Positions 15,782-25,395 of a DNA stretch of 45,697 bases are shown piece by piece. The notes under the pieces were generated by a model. The model did not search any database and was not told the DNA's origin. It saw nothing but the letters and a program-made list of their open reading frames with translations. Origin of the DNA: Rhodospirillaceae bacterium (GTDB lineage: Bacteria; Pseudomonadota; Alphaproteobacteria; Rhodospirillales; Rhodospirillaceae). Where the stretch lies: positions 1 through 45,697 of the forward strand of contig JAPKDQ010000012.1 of assembly GCA_028822445.1 (NCBI GenBank), given 5' to 3'. The translations under genes and the position numbers were made by a program. Position 1 is the stretch's first letter. Each line of letters opens with the position of its first letter.

Positions 15782-18700
15782 ATGGCGATCGAACCACAAT
15801 ATGTAGACCTTCAGGTCACGAGTAACTTTAGTTTCTTGCGTGGTGCATCACACCCTGAAGAGCTTGCTCGTGCAGCCGCCGCACATGGTCATTCTGCGGT
15901 GGCTTTGACAGATCGTAATACATTAGCCGGGGTGGTGCGTAGTTATATGGTGTGTAAAGACGTTGGTGCGCGCTTTATTCCTGGTTGTCGGCTCGACTTG
16001 CTTGCAGAGCCAGCATGGCGGTGGGGGCCCGACGAGTACGATTGGCATCTTCCGCCTAAGGACCTGCGTGATCAGGGTGGCGCGAATAGCCATGAAGCAC
16101 CTAATGGTCCAAGTCTGTTGGTTTATCCGACTAACCGCAAAGCCTATGCCCGCTTGTGCCGTTTGTTGACGCTGGGTAAGCGGCGTGCACCAAAGCAACA
16201 GTGCTTTTTAACAATGGGTGACCTTGAGACTTACAGTGAAGGTCTCGTTGCAATTGCGCTTGTGCCAGAAGACGTGTTCCTAAAAGGGAAAAAACGAGAT
16301 GATTTTCTAGAAACGTTAAAGCAATTCAAAGGTATTTTTGGCGAAGCTATATCCGTAGCCGCCTGCGCCAATGCCACTGAAGAAGATGCGCGGCGCTTGT
16401 GGCAGGCCTCAGAATTTTCGAGGGCTGCGGGTGTGCCGTTGGTTGCCGTTAACGATGTCCATATGCATACCGTTGCGCGGCGTCCTTTACTGGATGTTCT
16501 GACTTGCATTAGGGCGCGCTGTACGGTTGATCAAGCTGGGATGCGGTTGCAAAAGAATGGCGAACGCCATCATAAACCTCCGCTAGAGATGGCCCGGCTC
16601 TTTAAGGCGCATAAAGGGGCGCTTGCGCGTACAATTGAGATTGCCGAGGCATGTACGTTCAGCCTGGAAGAGTTGCGTTATGAGTATCCTTCAGATCCTC
16701 CCCCAACTGGGGAAACAAACCAATCACAGTTAACGAGGATGGCTTGGGAAGGGGCTGCCTGGCGCTATGGAGGCAGTGTATCTGAAAAGGTAACATCGCA
16801 AATTCGTCATGAGCTAAGAGTAATCGATGATCTTGGATATGCGCCTTATTTCCTAACCGTCCACGACATCGTCAGCTATGCGCATCAGCGCGGCATTTTA
16901 TGTCAGGGGCGTGGGTCGGCTGCTAACTCAGCTGTTTGTTATTGTCTCGGTATTACGTCGGTGAATCCCGAGGATACAGAACTTTTATTTGAGCGGTTTG
17001 TCTCTGCTGCACGGAATGAACCGCCTGACATAGACGTTGATTTCGAGCACGAGCGCCGTGAAGAGGTTATTCAATATATCTATGACAAATATGGCCGCGA
17101 AAGAGCCGGCCTTACGGCGACAGTAATTACATACCGGACGCGGTCTGCCGTGCGTGATGTTGGTAAAGCTTTGGGGCTTTCTGAAGACGCGATTGCAGCG
17201 TTGCTTGGTACGGTCTGGAGGTCATCATCACAACGCATTCCAGAAGAGCAGGCCAAAGAGGCTGGGCTCAATCCTGATGATGCCCGCCTTAAGCTGACGC
17301 TGGATTTGGCCTCTCAACTTAAAGGGTTCCCGCGTCATTTATCTCAGCACGTTGGTGGGTTTGTTTTGACCAAGGAGCCGTTGTCCGAGATCGTTCCAAT
17401 TTCTAATGCGGCTATGGAAGACCGCACCGTCATTGAATGGGATAAAGGTGATATTCAGGCGCTCGGCATTCTAAAAGTGGACGTTCTAGCGCTTGGTATG
17501 CTGACGTGTATTCGAAAGGCATTTGATCTTATCGAAGACCAACATGACCGTACATTGAGCCTCGCGACGGTCCCTCAAGAAGATCCCGCAACGTACACCA
17601 TGCTTCAAGAAGCTGATACCGTTGGTGTGTTCCAAGTGGAAAGCCGTGCTCAGATGAGCATGCTGCCACGGCTTAAGCCCGCCACGCTGTATGATGTCGT
17701 TATTCAGGTTGCGATCGTGAGGCCTGGGCCAATCCAGGGAGACATGGTCCACCCTTATCTACGTCGCCGTCGCGGAGAAGAAAGCGTTGAGTATCCGTCC
17801 GACGCACTCAAAGGTGTTCTTGAGCGCACACTTGGTGTGCCCTTGTTTCAAGAACAAGCCATGAGCATAGCGATCGTTGGGGCTGGATTCACGCCTGATG
17901 AGGCGGACGCACTGCGTCGTGCAATGGGAGCATGGCGTCGGAGTGGAAAAATAGAGGTGTTACGTGAGAAATTTCAAAAAGGCATGCGAGAAAACGGTTA
18001 CACGCAGGTTTTTTCTGAGCGGTGCTTCAAGCAGATCGAGGGTTTTGGTGAGTATGGTTTTCCTGAAAGCCATGCTTTTAGTTTTGCTTTGCTGGCGTAC
18101 GTTTCGTCTTGGCTGAAGTGCCATTACCCGGCTGCGTTTACTTGTGCGCTTCTGAATAGCCAGCCTATGGGGTTTTATGCGCCGTCGCAGATTATCCAGG
18201 ATGCGCAGCGACATGGTGTAGAATTTCGGCCCGTTGATATCAACGTCAGTGATTGGGATTGTACGCTTGAGGTTGGAACGGCTGCTAAGGGCGTTGCGTT
18301 GCGTCTAGGGTTCCGCCAAGTAAAAGGCATCAAAAAACCTGATGTGCAATCGATTGTTGCAAGCAGGGGTGGTGGGTATCGTGACCCGTATGATGTTTGG
18401 CGTCGCTTTCCCGAACGCAGCACGACATTGATTGATACACTTGAAAAGCTGGCGAAAGCGGATGCATTTGCGTCTTTCGATGCCGATGGAGGCGCCTTAA
18501 GTCGTCGGCAAGCGCTATGGGCTGTTAAAGCGCTTAAGCAAGTGCCTCTTCCACTGTTTGCCTCCAAAGAGGGAGATAAGCCACCGCCATCTGGATTGCA
18601 GGGTGGGGCTGATGCGGTATTTGAGTTGCCGCCACCTTTGCCAGACCTTTCTCTGGGCGGGCAGGTGGTGGAAGACTATAAGGCCTTACGACTGACTCTC

Positions 18701-19138
18701 CGACAGCATCCCGTTTCTTTTTTACGAGAGTCTCTCACGCAGCGAGGCGCTGTTGCTGTAAACGAGCTTGGTAGCCTTCCTATGAATGCCAAAGTTGCCA
18801 TTGCTGGTTTATCGATTTGTCGACAACGCCCTAGGAGCGCGAAAGGTACGGTATTCATTACCTTGGAAGATGAGACGGGCGTTGTGAACCTTATCGTCTG
18901 GCCGAGTGCCTTTCAGGCTTTCCGGAAACAAATTTTGTGCTCGAGTCTACTCTATGCCGAGGGTGTCGTTCAGAAAGACGGAATCGTGATTCATGTTCTG
19001 GCCGAGAAACTGATCGACGCCAGCGAGTTGTTGTATGAATTGATGGATCTAGGACCTGCCGTTTCTGCGGTGAGCACCCGTGCTGACCCCATACGCCAGA
19101 ACAGGCGATCAACACCTATGCTACCAAAACGGTTTTAG
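15782..19138 (+). CDS. dnaE2: DnaE2, error-prone DNA polymerase III alpha subunit
   Basis: This C-family polymerase of 1118 residues, close to the usual DnaE2 length, carries out mutagenic lesion bypass. It has an N-terminal PHP domain (LQVTSNFSFLRGASHPEEL, then ALTDRNTLAG), the catalytic PDIDVDFEHERR around residues 416-427 (Asp418 and Asp420), the third-Asp block KVDVLALGML, a helix-hairpin-helix region and a C-terminal OB fold (GTVFITLEDETGVVNLIVW, about residues 1020-1045). It is too diverged and too short to be the replicative DnaE1. The start at 15782 puts the PHP domain at the normal place; a GTG at 15746 lies within imuB. It is the last gene of the LexA-controlled cassette. Confidence 0.96.
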   Translation: MAIEPQYVDLQVTSNFSFLRGASHPEELARAAAAHGHSAVALTDRNTLAGVVRSYMVCKDVGARFIPGCRLDLLAEPAWRWGPDEYDWHLPPKDLRDQGGANSHEAPNGPSLLVYPTNRKAYARLCRLLTLGKRRAPKQQCFLTMGDLETYSEGLVAIALVPEDVFLKGKKRDDFLETLKQFKGIFGEAISVAACANATEEDARRLWQASEFSRAAGVPLVAVNDVHMHTVARRPLLDVLTCIRARCTVDQAGMRLQKNGERHHKPPLEMARLFKAHKGALARTIEIAEACTFSLEELRYEYPSDPPPTGETNQSQLTRMAWEGAAWRYGGSVSEKVTSQIRHELRVIDDLGYAPYFLTVHDIVSYAHQRGILCQGRGSAANSAVCYCLGITSVNPEDTELLFERFVSAARNEPPDIDVDFEHERREEVIQYIYDKYGRERAGLTATVITYRTRSAVRDVGKALGLSEDAIAALLGTVWRSSSQRIPEEQAKEAGLNPDDARLKLTLDLASQLKGFPRHLSQHVGGFVLTKEPLSEIVPISNAAMEDRTVIEWDKGDIQALGILKVDVLALGMLTCIRKAFDLIEDQHDRTLSLATVPQEDPATYTMLQEADTVGVFQVESRAQMSMLPRLKPATLYDVVIQVAIVRPGPIQGDMVHPYLRRRRGEESVEYPSDALKGVLERTLGVPLFQEQAMSIAIVGAGFTPDEADALRRAMGAWRRSGKIEVLREKFQKGMRENGYTQVFSERCFKQIEGFGEYGFPESHAFSFALLAYVSSWLKCHYPAAFTCALLNSQPMGFYAPSQIIQDAQRHGVEFRPVDINVSDWDCTLEVGTAAKGVALRLGFRQVKGIKKPDVQSIVASRGGGYRDPYDVWRRFPERSTTLIDTLEKLAKADAFASFDADGGALSRRQALWAVKALKQVPLPLFASKEGDKPPPSGLQGGADAVFELPPPLPDLSLGGQVVEDYKALRLTLRQHPVSFLRESLTQRGAVAVNELGSLPMNAKVAIAGLSICRQRPRSAKGTVFITLEDETGVVNLIVWPSAFQAFRKQILCSSLLYAEGVVQKDGIVIHVLAEKLIDASELLYELMDLGPAVSAVSTRADPIRQNRRSTPMLPKRF

Positions 19139-19163
19139 ACGTTAACCAATGCGGATAAGAGTA

Positions 19164-19193
19164 TTGGTGGCCCGCTAATTATGCGCCCACCAA
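19164..19193 (+). terminator. Inverted repeat after dnaE2, possible terminator
   Basis: TTGGTGG and CCACCAA pair as a seven-base stem around a 16-base loop, 25 bases after the dnaE2 stop. It is followed by AAAGAG rather than a T-run, so it may be a 3'-end stabiliser or a factor-assisted site rather than an intrinsic terminator. The remaining 186 bases before the next gene are AT-rich and presumably hold its promoter. Confidence 0.3.
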
Positions 19194-19379
19194 AAGAGCC
19201 TATGGAATCCTCTTGAGGGTCGTCGAAATGTCTCAAAAGCACCTGTTTTGGTCACCGCGTGAATAGTTTTGCGGTATGGCCCTTGCTCATATCTGTTCCA
19301 TATGTCTCATTTAATTATATGAACACGGTGAGGCGCCTATCTTTTGTAAGTGGCGTAATAAATCAAAATTGGAAAAAAA

Positions 19380-20129
19380 ATGACTGATGTATTAGGCTGG
19401 AAAAAGAAATTTGGTGTGCTTGGCCCATCAACCAATACCGTCGTGCAGCCAGACTTTGATGATATGCGGGTTAATGGTGTCACAAACCACTACAGCCGCA
19501 TTCTTACGCCAAACTCACAGGCTATCAGCAACGAAACTTTCTTGGCCGGAACAACTAAGATCTCCGACGGGGTTCTGGATGCTGTGCGAAGTGTCATGAC
19601 CTGTTCGCCAGATTATCTGGTTATGGGTATGTCTGCAGTGACGTTCTATGATGGGATTGCCGGAGCGGATGCTTTTGTAAAAAAGGTTGAAGACGAATCC
19701 GGGATTAAAATTAGTGTCGGATCACACGCAACATCAGCTGCTCTTAACGCCTATGGCAATATCAAAAAGATTGCCTTTGTTTCACCATATTACCCTGTCG
19801 CTAATGCTGAGTTTAAGAGCTATTTTGATGAGTGTGGTTTTGATGTTGTGAAGGATATTTGTCTTCAATGCCCAAGCTGGACAGCCATCGCAGAAGTACC
19901 GGAAGACCGACTCCGGACACTGATCCGAGAAGAGCTTAATGGTGATGACGTTGATGCGATTGTTCAAGTTGGCACCAACCTGAGCATGGTTCGTCTTGCA
20001 GCAGAGGCGGAAGCTTGGTTGGGTAAGCCAGTCATTGCAATTAACACGGCGACCTATTGGCATGCGCTACGAGCGAATAACGTCAATGATCAGATGTCGG
20101 GTTTCGGCAGATTACTCTCTGATTTCTAG
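19380..20129 (+). CDS. Maleate isomerase / Asp-Glu racemase-fold protein lacking both catalytic Cys
   Basis: This 249-residue protein belongs to the Asp/Glu racemase superfamily, closest to maleate cis-trans isomerases and arylmalonate decarboxylases: GVLGPSTNTVVQPDF near the N-terminus, a first active-site loop VMGMSAVTF (residues 81-89) and a second loop QVGTNLSMVRL (196-206). In maleate isomerase each loop carries an essential Cys (ACTS and SCTNL); here Gly83 and Gly198 appear to take those places. Arylmalonate decarboxylase has lost only the first. The protein may therefore use a different mechanism or bind a dicarboxylate-like ligand without racemisation. GGA stands eight bases before the ATG. 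The NmrA-like gene follows after 56 bases in the same direction. Confidence 0.82.
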   Translation: MTDVLGWKKKFGVLGPSTNTVVQPDFDDMRVNGVTNHYSRILTPNSQAISNETFLAGTTKISDGVLDAVRSVMTCSPDYLVMGMSAVTFYDGIAGADAFVKKVEDESGIKISVGSHATSAALNAYGNIKKIAFVSPYYPVANAEFKSYFDECGFDVVKDICLQCPSWTAIAEVPEDRLRTLIREELNGDDVDAIVQVGTNLSMVRLAAEAEAWLGKPVIAINTATYWHALRANNVNDQMSGFGRLLSDF

Positions 20130-20185
20130 TCAAAATTTTTTTGATATCGGCTTTAGAAAAATTTTAAAAAATAGGAATAGCACCT

Positions 20186-21052
20186 ATGGCTATGTCAGTG
20201 TTGGTGACAGGCTCTCACGGGCGCACAGGTAAAACCGTTGTAAAGGCTCTCGCTGAGCGAGGCTCAAACGTTAGAGCTTTTATCCGTGATCCAGCGCAAG
20301 AATCTGAAATGAAAGCCATAGGCGCATCGTCTATCGCTGTTGGTGACATGGATGAACCGAATACAATTCTTGTTGCACTCGAAGGGTGCGACACCATCGT
20401 TCACATTGGTCCGCCAATGCACCCTGATGAAAAAGCCATGACGTGCCATTTCGTTGATGCAGCAAAAATCGCAGGCGTGTCGCGGTTCATTTATTATTCC
20501 GTCATGCATCCGCTCAGGCGGGAAGTTCGTCATCACCGTCTTAAGCTCGATACTGAAGAGATGCTTATCGAGTCAGGCCTGCCTTACTCCATTGTTCAGC
20601 CTATGCGATACATGCAACACTTGGAGCCAATTTGGTCCAAGGTGATGGCAGATGGCGTTCACGCGATGCCATTTAACACGCAGGTGAAATTTAACGTCGT
20701 TGACCTTCTCGACCTTGCTGAGGCAACAGCTAGAATTACCCTAGGTGAAGGCTGGTTATACGGAACCTATGAGTTTGCGGGCCCAGAGGCGCTGAGCCAA
20801 TCAGATATGGCAGAGATTATTTCGAAAGTAACAGGTAAGAATATTGAGGCTGCTCATTTCTCTATTGAAGCTTTGCAGAATAAAGCGCGAGCGAACGGAG
20901 CATCAGAAGACAGAGTTGATCAGATGACGATTATGAATCAACACTATAATTCGTTTGGATTTTTAGGGAATTCTAGAATCCTAGAACGAGTTTTGGAGCG
21001 GACACCGGGCACTTTTGAAAATTACGTGCGAAGGCTCTACACACAGAGCTGA
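20186..21052 (+). CDS. NmrA-like NAD(P)-binding reductase (atypical SDR)
   Basis: This 288-residue atypical short-chain dehydrogenase has the NADP-binding VTGSHGRTGKTV at residues 6-17 and an AFIRDPAQ basic pocket suited to NADPH. A SRFIYYSVMHPLR segment stands in place of the classical Ser-Tyr-Lys set, and the C-terminal half binds an unknown partner or substrate, as in NmrA/HSCARG/azoreductase-type proteins. Some family members are redox sensors rather than enzymes. The first ATG is used; a second ATG two codons later is equally possible. It probably shares a transcript with the racemase-fold gene and is followed by a hairpin about 100 bases downstream. Confidence 0.87.
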   Translation: MAMSVLVTGSHGRTGKTVVKALAERGSNVRAFIRDPAQESEMKAIGASSIAVGDMDEPNTILVALEGCDTIVHIGPPMHPDEKAMTCHFVDAAKIAGVSRFIYYSVMHPLRREVRHHRLKLDTEEMLIESGLPYSIVQPMRYMQHLEPIWSKVMADGVHAMPFNTQVKFNVVDLLDLAEATARITLGEGWLYGTYEFAGPEALSQSDMAEIISKVTGKNIEAAHFSIEALQNKARANGASEDRVDQMTIMNQHYNSFGFLGNSRILERVLERTPGTFENYVRRLYTQS

Positions 21053-21150
21053 AAAGCGATGATTGCGTCTTAGCACATTATTTTTTCTTAGAAACAACTT
21101 TAGACCCCACTAGAGGTTAGGCTACGCTACGCCCTGATAAGTGTGACGCC

Positions 21151-21178
21151 GGTGGGTTTGAGTTCACTCGGACCCACC
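21151..21178 (+). terminator. Stem-loop, probable terminator after NmrA-like gene
   Basis: GGTGGGT pairs with ACCCACC, and an inner GAG/CTC closes a TTCA tetraloop across a two-base internal mismatch. ATTTTAATTC follows. The shape fits an intrinsic terminator with a weak T-tract, 98 bases after the preceding stop codon. Confidence 0.55.
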
Positions 21179-21264
21179 ATTTTAATTCTCTTCTAGGCCA
21201 TATTCTGTCAACGTTATTGAATGCTGAGATACTCTTGTTTTAAGTGTTATTCTGATGGGGTGGA

Positions 21265-21939
21265 ATGATGACTGCTGATTATATTAATGATTTCAATAGT
21301 CCTTTTTTAATTAGGCCTCAGAGTAGTGCCCTTGTCGTCGTTGATTTGCAGTATGCGACGGGAAGCCTTGACCATGGTTTGGGAAAAATGTTGCGGGAGC
21401 AAGGCCGGCTAGAAGAGGCCGATTATCGTTTTTCGCGCATCAATAACCTTGTACTCCCGAATACACAGAGGCTTCTAAAAGCGTTTCGAGATGCTAGTGC
21501 TACAGTGGTCTATGTTACTTACGGAGCCGAACGCGAGGATTGCTCCGATGTGCCACTGCATATCAGACGCATTGTAAAAGCGACTAATAACATTGACGGG
21601 CATAAGGAACATGAGATTGTTAGCTCCATTGCGCCGAAGTCGGGAGAGATAGTTCTTAATAAAGTAACGATGGGCGCTTTTGGCTCTACCGGCATCGAAA
21701 GCCGTTTGCGTGCAATGGGTGTGACTGAGATCGTGACGGTTGGCGTTTCTACGAATAACTGTGTGGGTATGACTGCAATGGAAGCGTCTGACCGGGGTTT
21801 TGGTGTTGTCTTGGTTTCCGATGCTACAGGGACGTGCGACGAGGAATCTCAGGGGGCATTTGAAGCCATGTTTCTGCGCCTCTGGGGACGTGTTCTTTGT
21901 GCAGACGAGGTGATGACTGAATTAAATTTAAGCAGGTAG
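21265..21939 (+). CDS. Isochorismatase-like cysteine hydrolase
   Basis: This 224-residue cysteine hydrolase of the isochorismatase superfamily has an intact Asp-Lys-Cys triad: Asp27 in ALVVVDLQYATG, Lys133 in LNKVTMGAF and Cys166 in STNNCVGMTAMEA, preceded by the cis-peptide region typical of the fold. Members hydrolyse N-carbamoyl amides, nicotinamide, ureides or isochorismate. Here the context (a racemase-fold protein and an NmrA-like reductase upstream) suggests amide or ureide catabolism, but the substrate is not fixed by sequence. The start is the first of two adjacent ATGs. A strong bidirectional terminator separates it from the convergent receptor gene. Confidence 0.9.
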   Translation: MMTADYINDFNSPFLIRPQSSALVVVDLQYATGSLDHGLGKMLREQGRLEEADYRFSRINNLVLPNTQRLLKAFRDASATVVYVTYGAEREDCSDVPLHIRRIVKATNNIDGHKEHEIVSSIAPKSGEIVLNKVTMGAFGSTGIESRLRAMGVTEIVTVGVSTNNCVGMTAMEASDRGFGVVLVSDATGTCDEESQGAFEAMFLRLWGRVLCADEVMTELNLSR

Positions 21940-21973
21940 GGTTATCTGATCTCAGAAGTAGAATTAAAAAAAA

Positions 21974-21993
21974 GGGCGCCCCAAAAGGCGCCC
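21974..21993. terminator. Bidirectional intrinsic terminator
   Basis: GGGCGCC and GGCGCCC form a perfect seven-base GC stem around CCAAAA. A run of eight A's precedes it and a T-rich stretch (TTCTATTTTCTT) follows, so it can stop transcription from both the isochorismatase-like gene and the convergent receptor gene. Confidence 0.88.
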
Positions 21994-22017
21994 TTCTATT
22001 TTCTTGTTGTTGCTTAC

Positions 22018-24486
22018 CTACAAGCGGTAGCCGAAGCGAAGACCAAATTGAGCCTTGTCTGGCTCAAAAGTAATAATTGCTAGGTTACCAAGTGCGGAGA
22101 AGTCTCCAGAGCCCTGGCCACTTCGCACGGTGTCATCGTTGAAAATATTCTCACCGTACAAGAAGGCTGACCACGTTTCTGTATCTACGCCGATTCTGCC
22201 GTCAACATTTACGTACGAACCGAAGTAATGGAAAGCGTTCGAATCTTGGTTTCGTTTGCTTTGGTATTGGGCCGATAAATCAACGACCATATCCATGCTA
22301 TTCGTTATGGGCGTACTGTATGAAGCGGCAACTGTTAAAGAATGCTTCGGTGTACGTTCCAAGGCTTCGCCAGAGAAGTCAGTTGAGCATGAGCCTAGCC
22401 CATTTGGCAGCGATACTGGGGTACAGTTTCCAGCTAATGCAATTCCAAGAGCACTCGTCGTAGTGACAACAAAGTCCGTGTATTTGCTGTCAAGGTAAGT
22501 ATAGCCAAGTGACAGGTTTAATTCGTCGGTTGGATTGGCAGCCAATTCCATTTCTAACCCATAGACACGAGCTGAACCGGCATTTCTAACCACGAGATCG
22601 TTACCCTGAGCGTTGTTTGGGTTTGGTTCTAGCAATGTCACCTGCTTTCCCGAATAGTCCATGTAGAACCCTGTTACGTTTGCAACTACGCGTCCACCCG
22701 CAAACTTATTCTTTGACCCGATTTCATAGTTCCAGAGTTCTTCTGGAAAATACCGGCCATTCCCGGCGGCTGTGCCGGCAATTGTTGAGACCCCACCGGG
22801 CTTCACGCCTTTCGATACCGAGGCGTATAGCAGGTTGTTGTCGGTTGCCTGATATTCCAAGGAGAACTTCGGTGTGAAGAAGTCGTCGCTTGATTCAAGG
22901 AGTACAGTTCGGCCGACATTGACGCCAATTGGCTGGTTTCCACCTGGCCATGGTCCAATAAAGCCAACGGACCCTCGACCACCTTCAACATAACTCACGT
23001 CAAGCGTCTCGTCTGAATAACGAGCTTCAACTGATGCTGTTAGTTGATCAGAAATATCGTATTCGATAATCCCATATATTGAGACATGGTCCGTATTTCT
23101 ATATTCGGGTGACGCCGGTGGCACTGTTATTGCACCGATATTTTTTGCGGCTGAAGGTAGCAATCCAGGCAAACCAAACATCAAGGAGATTAAGTTGTTG
23201 TTCAATTGATCGACCCGCTCCTGCCAGTACTGGCCGCCAACCGACCAACGCAGCCCATCCGATGTCAGGTCACCGATACGGATTTCCTGTTGGAACTGTT
23301 TCGTCGTCGTGTCCATGTCAAACTGGAATAAAAAAGGAAGTGTTTCAGGGGCCAGACCAGCCGGGGCTGGAAGTACGCTAAAGCCCGGCCCTGTGCCAAA
23401 GAAGTCGACATCCTGATTCTGCGTGGCCTCTGCGCGGGTGTATCCCGTCCATGAGGTTAACGTGATGTTGTTGTCGAATTCATACTCAAGCACATTGTTT
23501 AGGATAAGAGAGTCGAGTGTTGATCCTTTAAAGGGCTTTCCAGTGATCGCATCTTGGCTCAAGAAAATCTTACCTGAAGATTTAATTTCTCCAGGTCGCG
23601 GTACATACGCTGTTGCTGGTAGTGGGGTTGGCCCAAAGGTGCCTGGTATCAAAATGCCTATTGCACTGCTTGGGAGGGGAATTGCGACACTGCTGTTTGT
23701 AGAGAGCGAGAGGAGCGTCTGAGCACGTGGAGCGTAATTATCTTCTGAGTATGAAACGCGCGTATTCATCGTCAAAGATTCAGATGGCGTAAAGCGAGCG
23801 GCAAAGGACACCCCTTGGCTTTGAAATCCGCCGAGCTCCTGGCCATCTAAAGAATTCTCGTAGTAACCGTCATGCTCGGCATAAGCGGCATTGATACCAA
23901 GGCTTACTTTGTCTGAGACTGGGCCACTTACCGCGCCGCGCATTTCCCATAGTCCGTAATCGCCAACGTCGACAGAAAAATTGCCTTCAACCTCGTCCCC
24001 AGGTTTTTTGGAGATGTAGTTAATTGCACCACCAAAAGCTACGCGTCCATATAGCGCGCTTTGTGGGCCTTTGACGACTTCAATTCTTTCAGGGTCAATT
24101 AGTCGTAGGTTGGCAAGCATGCCGCCACCGGCCGTAAGCATTGATTCTGAAGATACATCAATTCCGTCAATCATTATGCCGACGGGAGGGCGACCACGCG
24201 TCGCTGGAAGACCACGAATTTGTGGTCGGGTATCTTGAGGCACGAAGCCACTGTCGAACACGAGCCCTGGAGTGTATTTTGCCAAGTCTTCAAGGTTCTG
24301 GATGCGGTTGCGCACGATTGCTTCAGAATCAAATGCGGTAATCGACATAGGAATATCTTGCAGAGATTCCTCACGTTTTCGTGATGTGACGATTATTTCT
24401 TCGATCTGTGCTGATGCGTCTTGAACTGTGAAACCGACTGCGACAGAAGCTAGCAAGGCTGCACGCAGGATTCTCGTATTAGACAT
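22018..24486 (-). CDS. TonB-dependent outer-membrane receptor
   Basis: This 822-residue receptor has a signal peptide (cleavage after ASA, residue 26), a TonB box region EEIIVTSRKREESL (29-42), a plug domain (LEDLAKYTPGLVF, PQIRGLPATRGRPPVGIMID, then RIEVVKGPQSALYGRVAFGG) and a 22-strand-type barrel ending FGLRFGYRL. It is of the Fe-complex/vitamin receptor-like class common in sphingomonads and marine gammaproteobacteria, used for many organic ligands. It is not closely related to the receptor at 7106, which lacks this TonB box and has a shorter plug. The leader upstream is AT-rich and shared divergently with msrA. It may import the substrate of the neighbouring CoA-dependent pathway. Confidence 0.95.
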   Translation of the reverse strand: MSNTRILRAALLASVAVGFTVQDASAQIEEIIVTSRKREESLQDIPMSITAFDSEAIVRNRIQNLEDLAKYTPGLVFDSGFVPQDTRPQIRGLPATRGRPPVGIMIDGIDVSSESMLTAGGGMLANLRLIDPERIEVVKGPQSALYGRVAFGGAINYISKKPGDEVEGNFSVDVGDYGLWEMRGAVSGPVSDKVSLGINAAYAEHDGYYENSLDGQELGGFQSQGVSFAARFTPSESLTMNTRVSYSEDNYAPRAQTLLSLSTNSSVAIPLPSSAIGILIPGTFGPTPLPATAYVPRPGEIKSSGKIFLSQDAITGKPFKGSTLDSLILNNVLEYEFDNNITLTSWTGYTRAEATQNQDVDFFGTGPGFSVLPAPAGLAPETLPFLFQFDMDTTTKQFQQEIRIGDLTSDGLRWSVGGQYWQERVDQLNNNLISLMFGLPGLLPSAAKNIGAITVPPASPEYRNTDHVSIYGIIEYDISDQLTASVEARYSDETLDVSYVEGGRGSVGFIGPWPGGNQPIGVNVGRTVLLESSDDFFTPKFSLEYQATDNNLLYASVSKGVKPGGVSTIAGTAAGNGRYFPEELWNYEIGSKNKFAGGRVVANVTGFYMDYSGKQVTLLEPNPNNAQGNDLVVRNAGSARVYGLEMELAANPTDELNLSLGYTYLDSKYTDFVVTTTSALGIALAGNCTPVSLPNGLGSCSTDFSGEALERTPKHSLTVAASYSTPITNSMDMVVDLSAQYQSKRNQDSNAFHYFGSYVNVDGRIGVDTETWSAFLYGENIFNDDTVRSGQGSGDFSALGNLAIITFEPDKAQFGLRFGYRL

Positions 24487-24739
24487 TGTATTTGATTCCC
24501 CTAATTATCCCAAGCGAGAGAATAGTATTGCCTATTGCAGTTTAACTTTAATTATTGCCTTGAATTACAAGTTAAATATGTATGCCGTTCTATGAAAAAT
24601 TAGGCAATTTAGTTCCTAAGCGCTCACTTAATGGGCGCATTGGGGGCCTTTTGATCTAATTACTTTTTCTTTGTGGCTTATGTGCAACCTTATGCAGATC
24701 GATATTCATAAAAATTCCAATGCTTTTGGAGGCTAGGGC

Positions 24740-25390
24740 ATGTTTTTTACGTCACGCAAGAAATCGGAACTGCCAAGCACAGAAGATTCTCTGACGGGGC
24801 GCCAAGACGTCATGCCTGTTCCGAAGACTCATTTTGTTAGTGGAAACACGCTTCAGGCACCTTTTCCAGACGGTATTGAGACCGTGGTATTCGGTCTCGG
24901 CTGTTTCTGGGGCGCAGAACGCAAGTTCTGGGACTTGGATGGCGTCTATGCTACTGCTGTGGGGTATGCGGCCGGGCATACGCCAAACCCAACATACGAA
25001 GAAGTATGCTCAGGAATGACTGGGCATAATGAAGTCGTCCTCGTCGCATACTGCCCTGAACAGATTAGCTTCGCAGCCCTATTGAAAGTGTTCTGGGACT
25101 CCCATAACCCGACACAGGGCATGCGCCAGGGGAACGATAGCGGGACCCAGTATAGGTCCGGAATTTATATCGCGAGAGACGAGCATATTAAGCTCGCGGA
25201 GAAATCACGAGAGGCTTTCTCCTCCGTGTTGAGCGAAGCTGGATACGGGTCGATTACTACGGAAATCATAGCTATGCCTCCGTTCTATTATGCTGAAGGC
25301 TATCATCAGCAATATCTTGCCAAGAACCCGAACGGATATTGTGGCCTGGGCGGGACAAATGTTAGTTGTCCGGAAATTGCCGTGGTGTGA
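24740..25390 (+). CDS. msrA: Peptide-methionine (S)-S-oxide reductase MsrA
   Basis: MsrA reduces methionine-S-sulfoxide in proteins. This 216-residue form has the catalytic Cys55 in [14 protein letters not shown], the [18 protein letters not shown] and [19 protein letters not shown] blocks, and C-terminal Cys residues ([14 protein letters not shown]) that can act as resolving cysteines. It has about 45 extra N-terminal residues before the core but no export signal. GGAGG sits seven bases before the ATG. Its stop lies five bases from the convergent GntR regulator's stop, with no terminator between them. It is a housekeeping repair gene and not obviously tied to the neighbouring pathway. Confidence 0.95.
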   Translation: MFFTSRKKSELPSTEDSLTGRQDVMPVPKTHFVSGNTLQAPFPDGIETVVFGLGCFWGAERKFWDLDGVYATAVGYAAGHTPNPTYEEVCSGMTGHNEVVLVAYCPEQISFAALLKVFWDSHNPTQGMRQGNDSGTQYRSGIYIARDEHIKLAEKSREAFSSVLSEAGYGSITTEIIAMPPFYYAEGYHQQYLAKNPNGYCGLGGTNVSCPEIAVV

Positions 25391-25395
25391 TCATC

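Noticed and set aside
21143-21179. Sequence resembling the 3' end of a tRNA (T-loop-like TTTGAGT, then CGGACCCACCA)
   Set aside because: The T-stem does not pair (GTGGG against TCACT), the invariant C of the T-loop is T, and there is no matching 5' acceptor strand upstream. A terminator hairpin explains the symmetry better.
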